Source of the DNA: Microbaculum marinisediminis
GTDB lineage: Bacteria; Pseudomonadota; Alphaproteobacteria; Rhizobiales; Tepidamorphaceae
Length of the DNA: 64,000 nt
Assembly (NCBI RefSeq): GCF_025397915.1
Contig: NZ_JALIDZ010000002.1
Coordinates: forward strand, 372,001-436,000
Direction: 5' to 3'
Both the position numbers and the translations under genes were made by a program. A model generated the notes under the pieces. That model saw only the letters and a program-made list of their open reading frames with translations, did not search any database and was not told the DNA's origin. Below are positions 8,309 to 15,944 of this stretch, piece after piece. The stretch's first letter is position 1. Each line of letters opens with the position of its first letter.

Positions 8309-8829
8309 TCAGCCGCACTCTACAAAGACGCCACAGCTTTCAAATGAATGGAGGGTGTTCTTTGGCCGGAAAGCCCTGAATGCAAGGACTGCTAATTGCG
8401 CAACCGCGCCACCAGGATTATGGGCAAGGGGACCCGTATCGTCCTGTAGAAGTATTGCGCTTGCCGTAAGCAATTCCGCGCGACGGCCGGCACGGTTTTC
8501 GAGCATCTGCGCTGTCGCTACAAAGGGCGTTTCAGGCACCGTATCTGATGTGCTCGTCAGAGCCAGAGCTCCGGGCATTAACAGATCAATACCAGCAAGG
8601 GTAGCAAAGCGGCGGGACTCGTGTTGCGATATAGCGGCTCACCTAGTAGTGGGGTCGCTGGTTGCAAAATTTCGACGACATTCTTTGCGAGTTCCTGGAA
8701 TTCGAGAAGCATGCGGTGCGACGGTTTCGATGGCGCACACAGAACCATTGTTACTTCGCGGAAGCCTCGGTCCCGGTAGCGGTTGAAGATTCGCGTCGAT
8801 TGCGCGGTCGTCTCGTTGTTACGGCTCAT
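8309..8829 (-). pseudogene. Frameshifted gene of unknown family
   Basis: Two consecutive minus-strand frames read as one broken protein. The first (from the ATG at 8829) begins MSRNNETTAQSTRIFNRYRD and runs to about GEPLYR near 8640. The second resumes one frame over near 8600 (SQHESRRFATLAGIDLLMPG) and ends at 8309. The change of frame falls within about 30 bases. Codon use looks coding on both sides. No family was recognised; the N-terminal part is short, basic and could be DNA-binding or antitoxin-like, which is only a guess. It is divergent from the two-gene unit at 8800-9857 and in AT-rich DNA. Confidence 0.35.
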
Positions 8830-9111
8830 CGAGTCCGCGATCCCGGCAAGTACTCGTTCTCTTTGATTTTTCGAAGTGAAAGAGTTCTTGCGCTAGATGT
8901 GAATCCGTCGCGAATTCACAGAAATCTATTGGATGGATCCACCGTCGGGGCAACCCATTGGCAGCGTTGGCCGATCATGGATGCAGAACCAGATAATAGA
9001 GCAATGTCTTTTCACGGTTGGCTTGATGTGTTCTTGGCCCGCGCTAAAGTCACCTGCAAGCACCGCATCGGGTCGCCGCCCAAGGGTGTCCAGTTGGAGA
9101 TGCGCGTATGA
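8800..9111 (+). CDS. Hypothetical protein, first gene of coupled pair
   Basis: About 103 aa if the TTG start is right; the frame stays open back to a TTG at 8662, but that stretch overlaps the divergent gene. Features: a beta-rich N-terminus, LALDVNPSRIHRNLLDG, then THWQRWP and a C-terminal helix FHGWLDVFLARAKV. The HRN-x-DG followed by a THW/HLH-like motif recalls DUF6978-type proteins, by eye only. Its stop overlaps the start of the next gene (ATGA), so the two are translated together. It could belong to a defence or toxin-antitoxin-like unit. Confidence 0.5.
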   Translation: MRGRLVVTAHRVRDPGKYSFSLIFRSERVLALDVNPSRIHRNLLDGSTVGATHWQRWPIMDAEPDNRAMSFHGWLDVFLARAKVTCKHRIGSPPKGVQLEMRV

Positions 9112-9857
9112 TGCCGTTAAACCCAAGTGAGGTGGAGATCGCCATCCGCGCACTGATTGTTGCGGAGAAAACCAATCTTGGCATCGAGGTGAGCGTGCCG
9201 GTCGCTTACCCAGACGGCGACATTGTCACGGTTGTCATCGAGCGGAGCGGCTATGCATTTCGGGTACATGATGCTGGGTTCGGTGCCATGCATGCCGCCG
9301 CTGCTGGCTTCCCCCTTACGAAGTCGCACACGCAGAAAATCGCCAACCTGATTCAGAGGTATAGATGTAGTTTTGTCGACGGTCGGGTCATGGCGAAATG
9401 CTCTTATGATGCGCTTGCGATAACCGCTTGTTTGGTCGCAAACGCCTCACGCACCGCCGCTGACCAGGCAACCGAGATTCGCCGTCTAGTAGAGGTCGAC
9501 TTCCGCTTATTGGTATCTGACAAGTTGCGAGAGGCTTTTGGCGAAAGGGTCAGGGAAAACGAAAGCATAGTTGGCAGAAGTGGTCGCCAATATCGTGTGC
9601 CTGCGATCATTCTCGACCCCACTCAGTCTCGCCCCAGAAATTTTGTTTCACCTTTGGCGCATCGAAATACCGTTCCGCATAGTTTTGCGATGTTTTTTGA
9701 TCTTCGTGGTGCGTTCCCTGATGTGGAGAACGATACCGTTTTCGATGATGCAGGTGATTTCCGACAAGAGGACAGGGCCCTGTTAGAATCCGTGAGTACC
9801 GTTATCGGGGCCATGGAGGTCTCGAACCGTTTCCGAGCGGCTGTGGGTCAAGGCTAA
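9108..9857 (+). CDS. Hypothetical protein resembling DUF1828, second gene of coupled pair
   Basis: 249 aa, cytoplasmic. The N-terminal part (about 1-90) has the order seen in DUF1828 proteins: an acidic PDGDIVTVVIERSGYAFRVHD strand pair (here PDGDIVTVVIERSGYAFRV), a short helix, then a segment ending in a helix before YRCSFVDGRV. The rest (RRLVEVDFRLLVSDKLREAF onward) is helical then beta-rich. ATG overlaps the stop of the upstream gene. Codon use and GC content differ from the chromosome. The function is unknown; the family resemblance is weak and visual. Confidence 0.6.
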   Translation: MMPLNPSEVEIAIRALIVAEKTNLGIEVSVPVAYPDGDIVTVVIERSGYAFRVHDAGFGAMHAAAAGFPLTKSHTQKIANLIQRYRCSFVDGRVMAKCSYDALAITACLVANASRTAADQATEIRRLVEVDFRLLVSDKLREAFGERVRENESIVGRSGRQYRVPAIILDPTQSRPRNFVSPLAHRNTVPHSFAMFFDLRGAFPDVENDTVFDDAGDFRQEDRALLESVSTVIGAMEVSNRFRAAVGQG

Positions 9858-9979
9858 AGGCGACGAAGGTACGGCAAAAGCACAACCCCAGATGCTAATA
9901 GACAAGGCCCGTGATTTGCGCCGCGATGAACGCGGGCAAGCCTTCGCCGAGAAGGTTGGGTGGATCGCGATCGATCCGG

Positions 9980-10258
9980 TCAGTAGTTTAAAAAAAACCC
10001 CAAAATGAGATCGAGAGCTACGCCGGCCACAAAAGCAATCAGACTGGCTGGAGCTGTGTAGAACGACCAATTGATAACTTTGCCTATGCCGACCCATTCC
10101 CATGTTTGCAACGGGTCAATTAGTTCTAGTGGGTTGTATCCAGCCAACGCCATAAGGTCAGCGATTGCCATCCAATACCACTGCCCATCCGCCAAGAAAT
10201 AAAAGCACTGCAAGCCAATAATTCCGATCGCGGTAAGTGCCCCCAGCAACAAGAACAT
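9980..10258 (-). CDS. Small membrane protein of unknown function
   Basis: 92 aa with three hydrophobic segments (about 1-21, 26-40 with Trp/Tyr-rich QWYWMAIADLMALAGY, and 66-90 ending LDLILGFFLNY). A good AGGAG lies eight bases before the ATG. It has no recognised family. It overlaps, in another frame, the end of a 92-codon ORF upstream, and lies in AT-rich DNA. The long poly-A at 9990 falls inside its last codons. Confidence 0.5.
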   Translation of the reverse strand: MFLLLGALTAIGIIGLQCFYFLADGQWYWMAIADLMALAGYNPLELIDPLQTWEWVGIGKVINWSFYTAPASLIAFVAGVALDLILGFFLNY

Positions 10259-10436
10259 ACCTCAACTCCTGACCGCCTCTCCCGAGAGCATTTGAAAGGA
10301 CTAAATTTTGCATGTCCAGCTTGTACTGGCGCCGACCTACTGGCTTAACCTCCGTTTCGAAGGCCATGTGACCTTCTTCATGCGAGGCACGATAGATTTC
10401 AATAGGTCGAGATAATTCGCCAAGCCTAAATGGCAT
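10158..10436 (-). CDS. Possible small gene overlapping the membrane protein
   Basis: 92 codons starting MPFRLGELSRPIEIYRASHE, with GGAAG about ten bases before the ATG. The first 60 residues look coding (charged, mixed). The last 30 overlap the following membrane gene in another frame and may be spurious, so the real product could be shorter or broken by a frameshift. No family recognised. Confidence 0.3.
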   Translation of the reverse strand: MPFRLGELSRPIEIYRASHEEGHMAFETEVKPVGRRQYKLDMQNLVLSNALGRGGQELRYVLVAGGTYRDRNYWLAVLLFLGGWAVVLDGNR

Positions 10437-10781
10437 ACTGGTATATCTTCCGGGTCGAAGAATATTACCACGTCGCGCTCTTCGAGCTATCCCGGATGAG
10501 CCCTTTCTACGAACGCAGTTTGTGTCACGTTTCTACGCAACAATGAAAGAAAAGGCTACATCTTCCCAGCGACCAAGGTTTCTGCCTTAACGTTGCCGAC
10601 TAGGTTCGCCCCTACGATCGGCATAGGTTTTTCCATTCACTGTCTGATCGGTAATTTGAAACGTGACGCAGTAGGTCGACAGATCACCCCCGACGCTTCT
10701 AAGGATAGACAAGCACGAACCGGCGCGGCGTGGACGGGGGCTTCGAAATCCGCTAGAATTCTATTCGCTGGCTCACTAAAA
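10437..10781. other. Gap at the right end of the AT-rich island
   Basis: No convincing gene on either strand. Composition returns from AT-rich to GC-rich at about 10,680-10,800. No tRNA, integrase or clear attachment-site duplication was seen. Confidence 0.4.
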
Positions 10782-10802
10782 GCGCCGAGCGTTGGTCGGC
10801 GC
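10782..10802 (+). promoter_or_regulatory. Hairpin in the leader just before a ribosome site
   Basis: Inverted repeat GCGCCGA-(7 bp)-TCGGCGC ends immediately before the AGGAGGGG of the next gene. In RNA it would form a 7-bp GC-rich stem abutting the ribosome site, so it could affect translation; this is untested. Confidence 0.5.
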
Positions 10803-10813
10803 AGGAGGGGCGC

Positions 10814-11434
10814 ATGGATTGCCCCGTATGCGAGGGGACGGGCGTCGTCGTCCTGGATCAGGAGGACGCCGCTCGCAGCGACTCCGACGGACGCGAGCCG
10901 TCCGTCGCCTGCCGCTCCTGCGGCGGCAGCGGCATCCGATCGGCCACCGGCGAAGCGCCGGATGCTGGCCGGAGTGAGGATCCAAGTCCGGGCCGGAATA
11001 TGGGGCCTGCCACGCCCGAGGACGAGCTCTACACCACCCGCCAGCTTCTCGTGTTCACGCTGCGCTACAGCCGGGTGTTCCCGCCCGAGGCGACCGAAGG
11101 CTGGATCGACGGGCTGATCGCCCTCGACGCGATCGCGCCCGAGGCGGGGCGCGCGATCCTGGCGGAGCTGCGCGAGGGCTACGACTGGGCCAAGGCCCGC
11201 CACCGGCCCGACGGCGCCGATGCACCGGGCGCCGCGATGGCGGGCGCGGCAGCGGCAGACGGCGTGCCGGCAGGCGCCGGACTGGCCGGCGGGGGCGTGG
11301 CGGCGGCCGCGCTGGCCGATGGCGGCGTCGGGCTTGCCTTCCGCCGCGAGACCGGCGAGATCGAGCGCCATCTCGACCGGCTCGACACCCTCCTGATCGA
11401 AACCATCGCCCATCTCGACGCCGAGGCGGACTAG
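10814..11434 (+). CDS. Hypothetical protein with DnaJ-type zinc finger
   Basis: 206 aa. The N-terminus carries two CxxCxGxG-type knuckles, CPVCEGTG (residues 3-10) and CRSCGGSG (about 34-41), as in the DnaJ zinc-binding domain, with an acidic linker and no J domain. A helical segment follows (TTRQLLVFTLRYSRVF, EAGRAILAELREGYDWAK), then an Ala/Gly-rich stretch, then a charged helix (TGEIERHLDRLDTLLIETI). AGGAGG is five bases before the ATG. The zinc finger suggests protein or RNA contact; no function is claimed. It lies at the edge of the AT-rich island, but its own composition is chromosomal. Confidence 0.7.
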   Translation: MDCPVCEGTGVVVLDQEDAARSDSDGREPSVACRSCGGSGIRSATGEAPDAGRSEDPSPGRNMGPATPEDELYTTRQLLVFTLRYSRVFPPEATEGWIDGLIALDAIAPEAGRAILAELREGYDWAKARHRPDGADAPGAAMAGAAAADGVPAGAGLAGGGVAAAALADGGVGLAFRRETGEIERHLDRLDTLLIETIAHLDAEAD

Positions 11435-11784
11435 CCCGCAGCCCCCGGCCGGCCCCCGGCCGGCCTGCGCCGGCCGCGCGGCCCTGCGGCAAAACGGGCG
11501 GCGGATCGTGCGGCGACCCGTTCGCGGGATCGTTCGGCGCCCCGCGCCGTCTTAGGGGCGGAGGCCGGCTCGCTGGCGATCGTGTACCGCCGCGATCTCC
11601 TGTCCCCGCCTCCCCGCCTCCACCTCCCTCATCTCGTTTGCCCGGCCATCTCGTTTGCCCGGACGCGCGGACGCGCGGGCCGCGCCACAATCCGGGCGAG
11701 GATGCAACCCACTGCTATCCAGGGTTGTTTATCCGGTAAACAAATGGTATTTCTCAGGGAAAACAAGAACAGACAGGGGGGACG
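11435..11784. other. Gap with short repeats upstream of a lipoprotein gene
   Basis: No gene. It contains GC-rich CCGGCC repeats near 11,450, a tandem CATCTCGTTTGCCCGG (11630-11645 and 11647-11662), ACGCGCGG twice just after, and the inverted repeat at 11725-11743. Confidence 0.5.
11725..11743. promoter_or_regulatory. Inverted repeat upstream of lipoprotein gene
   Basis: TTGTTTA-TCCGG-TAAACAA, a perfect 7-bp dyad with a 5-bp spacer, in an AT-rich patch about 40 bp before the start of the lipoprotein gene. Size and symmetry fit a dimeric repressor site; the regulator is unknown. Confidence 0.45.
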
Positions 11785-12288
11785 ATGCCGGGATATCTCA
11801 GGCTTTCTGCGATCTTGTCTTTGGCGGGTCTTGGCGCATGCGCGCAGATCGCGTTCCACGAAGACTACCGGCCGGATGCGCTCGCGTTCTACGATCCGGT
11901 TCCCTACATGTTCGTCGGCCTGAACGCGGACTGCGTCTGGTCGGCGACGCTCATCACCATGCCGGGAAAGCGGCGATCCCTCAGCCTTCAGCCCGGGATC
12001 GGCTCGTCCGAGTTCGGCGTCTCGCTGAACAACGGCATGATATCCTCGGTGAGCCAGAAATCGGACACCAAGCTGCCGGAAACGATTTCGGCCGTGTCGG
12101 GACTGGCAACGGCGATCGGCACCTATGGTGCCGCTGGCCCCACCAAGCCGAAATGCCAGCCCAGCGGGCACCTCTATCCGATCGAAGACGGCAGGCCGAA
12201 CCGCGACAAGGGCATCGTCTTTCCGGGCACGCTGGTGCCGCCGCCGGCGCCGGCGCCGGCGCCGGGGGGCGACAAGCCGAAGAGCTAG
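11785..12288 (+). CDS. Predicted lipoprotein of unknown function
   Basis: 167 aa. A short signal sequence ends in lipobox LAGLGAC (Cys19), so the protein should be lipid-anchored in the periplasm. The middle contains one further Cys (NADCVW) and another in KPKCQP, possibly a disulfide. The C-terminal tail is Pro/Ala-rich (PPPAPAPAPG). AGGGGGG is the ribosome site. No family recognised. Confidence 0.75.
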   Translation: MPGYLRLSAILSLAGLGACAQIAFHEDYRPDALAFYDPVPYMFVGLNADCVWSATLITMPGKRRSLSLQPGIGSSEFGVSLNNGMISSVSQKSDTKLPETISAVSGLATAIGTYGAAGPTKPKCQPSGHLYPIEDGRPNRDKGIVFPGTLVPPPAPAPAPGGDKPKS

Positions 12289-12496
12289 CGCAGGGACAGG
12301 CGGGCCGGTGCGACCGGGGGGGCGCTAAGACCGGGGGCCAACGCGACCGGCGGTATACCAGGCGACGGCTGGCGGATTGCGGTTGGCGGAGAGGTTTTTG
12401 TTGCATTGCACAACGGGCGGTGCGAGGCTTGACGCGTCAGGGAGTCCCGCCGGGGCGCCAAGCCACGGGGGAAACCCGCCACGCGCGGAGAACCGC

Positions 12497-13147
12497 ATGG
12501 CCGGTTACGTCTTCACGCTCGCCCAGCAGAAGGGCGGCTCGGGCAAGACCACGCTCGCCGCCCACCTTGCCGTTGCCTACGCGCTGGCCGGCAAGACCGT
12601 GGCGCTGCTCGACACCGATCCGCAGGGCAGCCTCGGCGAGTGGTTCGAGGCGCGCGAGGCGCGGCTCGGCGAGGACCAGGCCGGGCTCGCGTTCCGCACT
12701 GCGTCCGGATGGGGCGCGCGGCGCGAGGCGCGGGCGCTGCGGCGCGACCATGACGTGGTGGTGATCGACACGCCGCCGAAGTCGGATCTCGAGGCGCGGC
12801 CGGCGATCGAGGCGGCCAGCCTCGTCATCGTGCCGATCCAGCCGACCCCGGTCGACCTGTGGGCGACCGATCCGACGCTCGAGCTGACGGCCAAGGAACG
12901 GGTGGACGCGCTGCTGATGGTCAACCGGGCGCTGCGGCGCGCGGCCCTGACCGGCGCCATGATCGCGCAGATCCATACGCTCGGCCACCGGGTCGCCGAC
13001 AGCGCGCTCGGCAGCCGCGTTGCGTTTGCAGCATCGATGGGAGACGGCCGCACCGTGGTCGAGACCCAGCCGTCCGGCATCGCCGCGGGCGAAGTGCAGG
13101 CGCTGGCCGACGAAGTGCTGAAAACGGCGGACGAACTGGCCGGATAG
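12497..13147 (+). CDS. ParA/MinD-family ATPase, orphan
   Basis: 216 aa. Deviant Walker A QKGGSGKTT (residues 10-18), LLDTDPQGS switch I region (about 36-44), and VVVIDTPPKSD Walker B (about 86-96). This is the short cytoplasmic ParA class without an N-terminal HTH. ParA ATPases position plasmids, chromosomes or protein clusters on the nucleoid. No ParB or parS-like gene is next to it, so it is probably not a plasmid partition pair; a protein-cluster positioning role or a partner elsewhere is possible. Confidence 0.85.
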   Translation: MAGYVFTLAQQKGGSGKTTLAAHLAVAYALAGKTVALLDTDPQGSLGEWFEAREARLGEDQAGLAFRTASGWGARREARALRRDHDVVVIDTPPKSDLEARPAIEAASLVIVPIQPTPVDLWATDPTLELTAKERVDALLMVNRALRRAALTGAMIAQIHTLGHRVADSALGSRVAFAASMGDGRTVVETQPSGIAAGEVQALADEVLKTADELAG

Positions 13148-13153
13148 CCCGGT

Positions 13154-13264
13154 TCAGCGCGGGGAAACGTCCTCGGACGGATCGCCGTAGACCGCCAGCA
13201 TGGCGGCGCCCAGGACAATGGCAAAAACCACAACAGCCGCGGCAACCAACATCAACGCTGCCAT
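13154..13264 (-). CDS. 36-aa single-pass membrane protein
   Basis: MAALMLVAAAVVVFAIVLGA forms one transmembrane helix, then a short acidic tail (GDPSEDVSPR). GGAG lies nine bases before the ATG. It is convergent with parA, seven bases from its stop. The size and strong hydrophobicity make it a plausible small membrane protein; the function is unknown. Confidence 0.5.
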   Translation of the reverse strand: MAALMLVAAAVVVFAIVLGAAMLAVYGDPSEDVSPR

Positions 13265-13480
13265 CACACCACTCCAACAGCGGCACGGACCGGGAACGGT
13301 CCCGCCGCTCGCCTTGCGGTCGCTCCCCTTGCAATGGGGCCGACCAGTCAAAAACGATACCAGAAACCGATTAATCCCGCCTTACCGTGACGCAGCCAAG
13401 GTGGTTCGATGGCATAACCGGCCAAATACCATGGCAAAACCGTGGTGATGGCCCGGCCGGTGCGAGACCACAGCAACGCC

Positions 13481-13513
13481 CAAAAACGCGTTCGGCCCGC
13501 ACGAGGCGGGCCG
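13481..13513 (-). terminator. Probable terminator of the DUF1127 gene
   Basis: On the minus strand CGGCCCGC-CTCGT-GCGGGCCG is followed by AACGCG and TTTTT, about 30 bp after the stop. The stem is strong; the T-run is a few bases away, so the call is moderate. Confidence 0.5.
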
Positions 13514-13543
13514 ATCGGTTACTGCGCACGGGACCGAGGTCGG

Positions 13544-13936
13544 TCAGGCGGCGCGCGGCAGCTCCACGTCGCTGGTCTCGGGCTTTTCGACCGGACGAAG
13601 ATCGACGACGCCGGCAGCGGCCACGGGGCGGGCCGGACGGACGAAGGAGCCGTTGGCAACGGCCATGATGTCGCTGCGGCCCAGGCCGATATCGGCGAGG
13701 TCGCGATCGGTCATCCGCGACAGTTCGCGAACGATGCGGTCAGCCTCGCGCCGACGCTGCAGGCTCGCCACGCCACGCTTGCCGAGACGCACGAGCGGCG
13801 CGAACAGGCGCCCGATTCCGGTTGCGGCGGCGATAATCATATTCGCGATCGCTTCGGCACGCAGACGCTCGGCTTCGATCTGCAGTTCGCTGATGCGGCC
13901 GACCGACGCATACTGGCGATTGGTCTTGGTAGTCAT
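13544..13936 (-). CDS. DUF1127 (YjiS-like) protein
   Basis: 130 aa. The DUF1127 core lies at about residues 62-92 (READRIVRELSRMTDRDLAD, then IGLGRSDI), the arginine-rich helix-loop seen in small alphaproteobacterial RNA-binding or stress proteins. It is longer than the usual 45-75 aa, with an N-terminal helix and a Val/Pro-rich tail. AGGAG is placed seven bases from the ATG. A palindrome GCAATGC-A-GCATTGC lies about 100 bp upstream at 14031-14045. The molecular role of long DUF1127 proteins is not settled. Confidence 0.8.
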   Translation of the reverse strand: MTTKTNRQYASVGRISELQIEAERLRAEAIANMIIAAATGIGRLFAPLVRLGKRGVASLQRRREADRIVRELSRMTDRDLADIGLGRSDIMAVANGSFVRPARPVAAAGVVDLRPVEKPETSDVELPRAA

Positions 13937-14082
13937 CTTACACTCCTGATGCTGCGATGCAGCAGTCTTTGAAAGCCTTGTGTAACGGGAGATGTAAGGC
14001 GTTGGGAAAATTAAAAAAGCCGGTTATGTGGCAATGCAGCATTGCAGCCACCGCATACCTGTAAACCGCACTAGGTGCACGT

Positions 14083-14769
14083 CTATCGCAGTGGCGAGGG
14101 GCGTGGCAGCGGCGGGCCGACAGGCTCGGCGACGGGTGGTGGCGGGATGAAGGTCTCGCAGACCGTCGCGGCGACAGCGGCCTCCACGCGCGGGCGCATG
14201 CTCGGCGCGGCGACGAGCGCGCGGATCAGCGCGAAGCCGGTTGCCGAGGGGGACTCGATAGTGAGGATCGCCTCGTCGGGTTCCGGGTATTCAAGCCGGA
14301 ACTGCCGCATTTGGCGGGCGTCGCGGATTTCAATATCGAACCGCTTCGACGTCGCCGCCTCGTCGTTCACGGCATAGAAAATGACGCCGTCGCGGGTATG
14401 AAACGACACCGACCAATAGTCGCCGGGCATCGGTGCGGTAATGGCGAACGGGCCCTCGTCGAGGTCGAACATGCAGACCCCGTAGACAACCGCGGGATCC
14501 AGTCCCGGCAGTACTTCGTCGCCGGCCCTGGCGCGCGGCAGCAGGGTGATGCCGACAGGCTCGGCGATCGCGACGATGCGCGACCAGGCGTCCCGGGTGG
14601 CGAAATGCGGGATCACCAGAATCGTCGAGAGATGGACGATCGCGGCGAGGACCACCGTTATGGCGGCGATCCAGACCATCCGCCCGATATCGAACGAGAA
14701 CCACCGGTCGCGCTCGCCACGCCAGACCGTCGCCCCGCGGCTCGGCTGGATATGGTCGCTCACCGGCAC
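14083..14769 (-). CDS. DUF1254-domain membrane-anchored protein
   Basis: 228 aa. One transmembrane helix near residues 31-52 (MVWIAAITVVLAAIVHLSTI), then a periplasmic DUF1254-like domain (AVVYGVCMFDLDEGPFAITA, MPGDYWSVSFHTRDG). The C-terminus is Pro-rich. Overlaps the end of the DUF1214 gene by 10 bp. In rhizobia the two are usually adjacent and probably form one envelope complex. Biochemical function not known. Confidence 0.8.
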   Translation of the reverse strand: MPVSDHIQPSRGATVWRGERDRWFSFDIGRMVWIAAITVVLAAIVHLSTILVIPHFATRDAWSRIVAIAEPVGITLLPRARAGDEVLPGLDPAVVYGVCMFDLDEGPFAITAPMPGDYWSVSFHTRDGVIFYAVNDEAATSKRFDIEIRDARQMRQFRLEYPEPDEAILTIESPSATGFALIRALVAAPSMRPRVEAAVAATVCETFIPPPPVAEPVGPPLPRPSPLR

Positions 14770-15338
14770 CCTCCTCGCTCGATTGCCGGCATTTCGATGT
14801 CGGCAACGCTGCCGCCGGTCGCGATCGGCGTGTCGTAAAGACGGAAGACGAGGCGCAGCCGGTCAACGCGCTCGTCGCCGGGCAGCCAGTTTCCGGGACG
14901 GGCCTTCGCGCTCACGACGACGTCGAACGCGCCGTCCGGCTTGCGCAGGATGTCGGTGGAATTGAAACTGTAGCGGTCGGTCGGGTTCTCGATCAGGGAC
15001 AGATCGGCGTCGCGGTAGAGCGTCAGGGTCCACCACTGGGCGGCCGGCGTCCGGCCGGTGACGAGATAGTCGCACTTGCCGGTCAGCGGTTCGCCCCCGG
15101 AATCCTCGCGGGCCACGAAGGCCGCTCCCTCGGCCGCGGAAATCGGCAATTCGCCGGTGCGGGCAAAACGGGCGCGGATATAGGGGTCGGAGTTCGAAGC
15201 GCCGGCCGTCGGCCAGGCGGTCCAGGCGCCGACGCGGATGGATTCGAAGCCGACATCGCCGACGACGGCCAGCCAGGCGGAGCCGATGCCGAGCACGGCG
15301 GCGACGATGATGACGGCAACGGTCTGAAACGGCGGCAT
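14760..15338 (-). CDS. DUF1214-domain envelope protein
   Basis: 192 aa. N-terminal signal anchor (residues 5-27), then a DUF1214-type beta domain with WWTLTLYRDADLSLIENPTD (20 residues) and the terminal VADIEMPAIERGGCR. It is the first gene of a two-gene unit with the DUF1254 protein. Likely periplasmic, tethered to the inner membrane. The pair is conserved in the order, without an assigned role. Confidence 0.8.
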   Translation of the reverse strand: MPPFQTVAVIIVAAVLGIGSAWLAVVGDVGFESIRVGAWTAWPTAGASNSDPYIRARFARTGELPISAAEGAAFVAREDSGGEPLTGKCDYLVTGRTPAAQWWTLTLYRDADLSLIENPTDRYSFNSTDILRKPDGAFDVVVSAKARPGNWLPGDERVDRLRLVFRLYDTPIATGGSVADIEMPAIERGGCR

Positions 15339-15584
15339 GGCCTTAGGCGCCAGGAACGGGGGCGAATGCGCTCAAAATGATCACGCTCGCTTATAGCCGG
15401 GAAAGTGCATCGCGCCAATTCGCCAACCATACCGTCGGACCGATGCCCGCGCGATTTGCATTTTTCGTGAAATCCTCTAGGTAGAGAGCATTCGCACACT
15501 GACTTGCCCTTCCGCGCGCCCCGTTGGCTTGCGCATCCAAGGGCCTGTCGCCGGTCCAACCCGCACTACAAGAGGAGAAGTCCA

Positions 15585-15827
15585 CTGCAAGTTCTCGTCC
15601 GTGACAACAATGTCGACCAGGCCCTTCGGGCCCTGAAGAAGAAGCTGCAGCGCGAAGGCCTGTTCCGCGAAATGAAGCGGCGCAAGGCTTACGAAAAGCC
15701 GTCCGAGAAGCGCGCCCGCGAAAAGGGCGAAGCGATCCGCCGGGCCCGCAAGGCCGCCCGCAAGATGGCCCAGCGCGAAGGCCTTATTGCCCGCCCGAAG
15801 AAACGCGCCGCCGGCGGCCGCCGCTAA
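15585..15827 (+). CDS. rpsU: Ribosomal protein S21 (bS21), apparent CTG start
   Basis: 80-aa basic small-subunit protein near the anti-Shine-Dalgarno region of 16S rRNA. The sequence [19 protein letters not shown] and [20 protein letters not shown] is diagnostic. Homologues begin MQVLVRDNN. Here the codon at the Met position is CTG, with AGGAG seven bases upstream (15573-15577). No ATG, GTG or TTG lies near it in frame; the next in-frame start is a TTG 27 codons upstream in non-conserved sequence. The rare start could tune bS21 synthesis, or could be a sequence error. Confidence 0.93.
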   Translation: MQVLVRDNNVDQALRALKKKLQREGLFREMKRRKAYEKPSEKRAREKGEAIRRARKAARKMAQREGLIARPKKRAAGGRR

Positions 15828-15944
15828 AGCAGCGCGCCAGCGTTCCCCGCGACCTGCAGGCCGATCCCGAAAATTCGCTTCTAGCGCTTCCGGGATTGGA
15901 CCATACTTGGAAAGGTCATCAAAGCCGCAGGAGCGGCTTCGCGC

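Noticed and set aside
9892-10008. Short open frame MLIDKARDLRRDERGQAFAE... after the coupled pair
   Set aside because: Looks coding-like but only 38 codons, no ribosome site and no family; could be a gene remnant, not supported enough to list.
14031-14045. Palindrome GCAATGC-A-GCATTGC between DUF1127 and DUF1254 genes considered as a terminator
   Set aside because: The T-run is about nine bases away and the stem has bulges; it is more likely an operator, but too weak to list separately.
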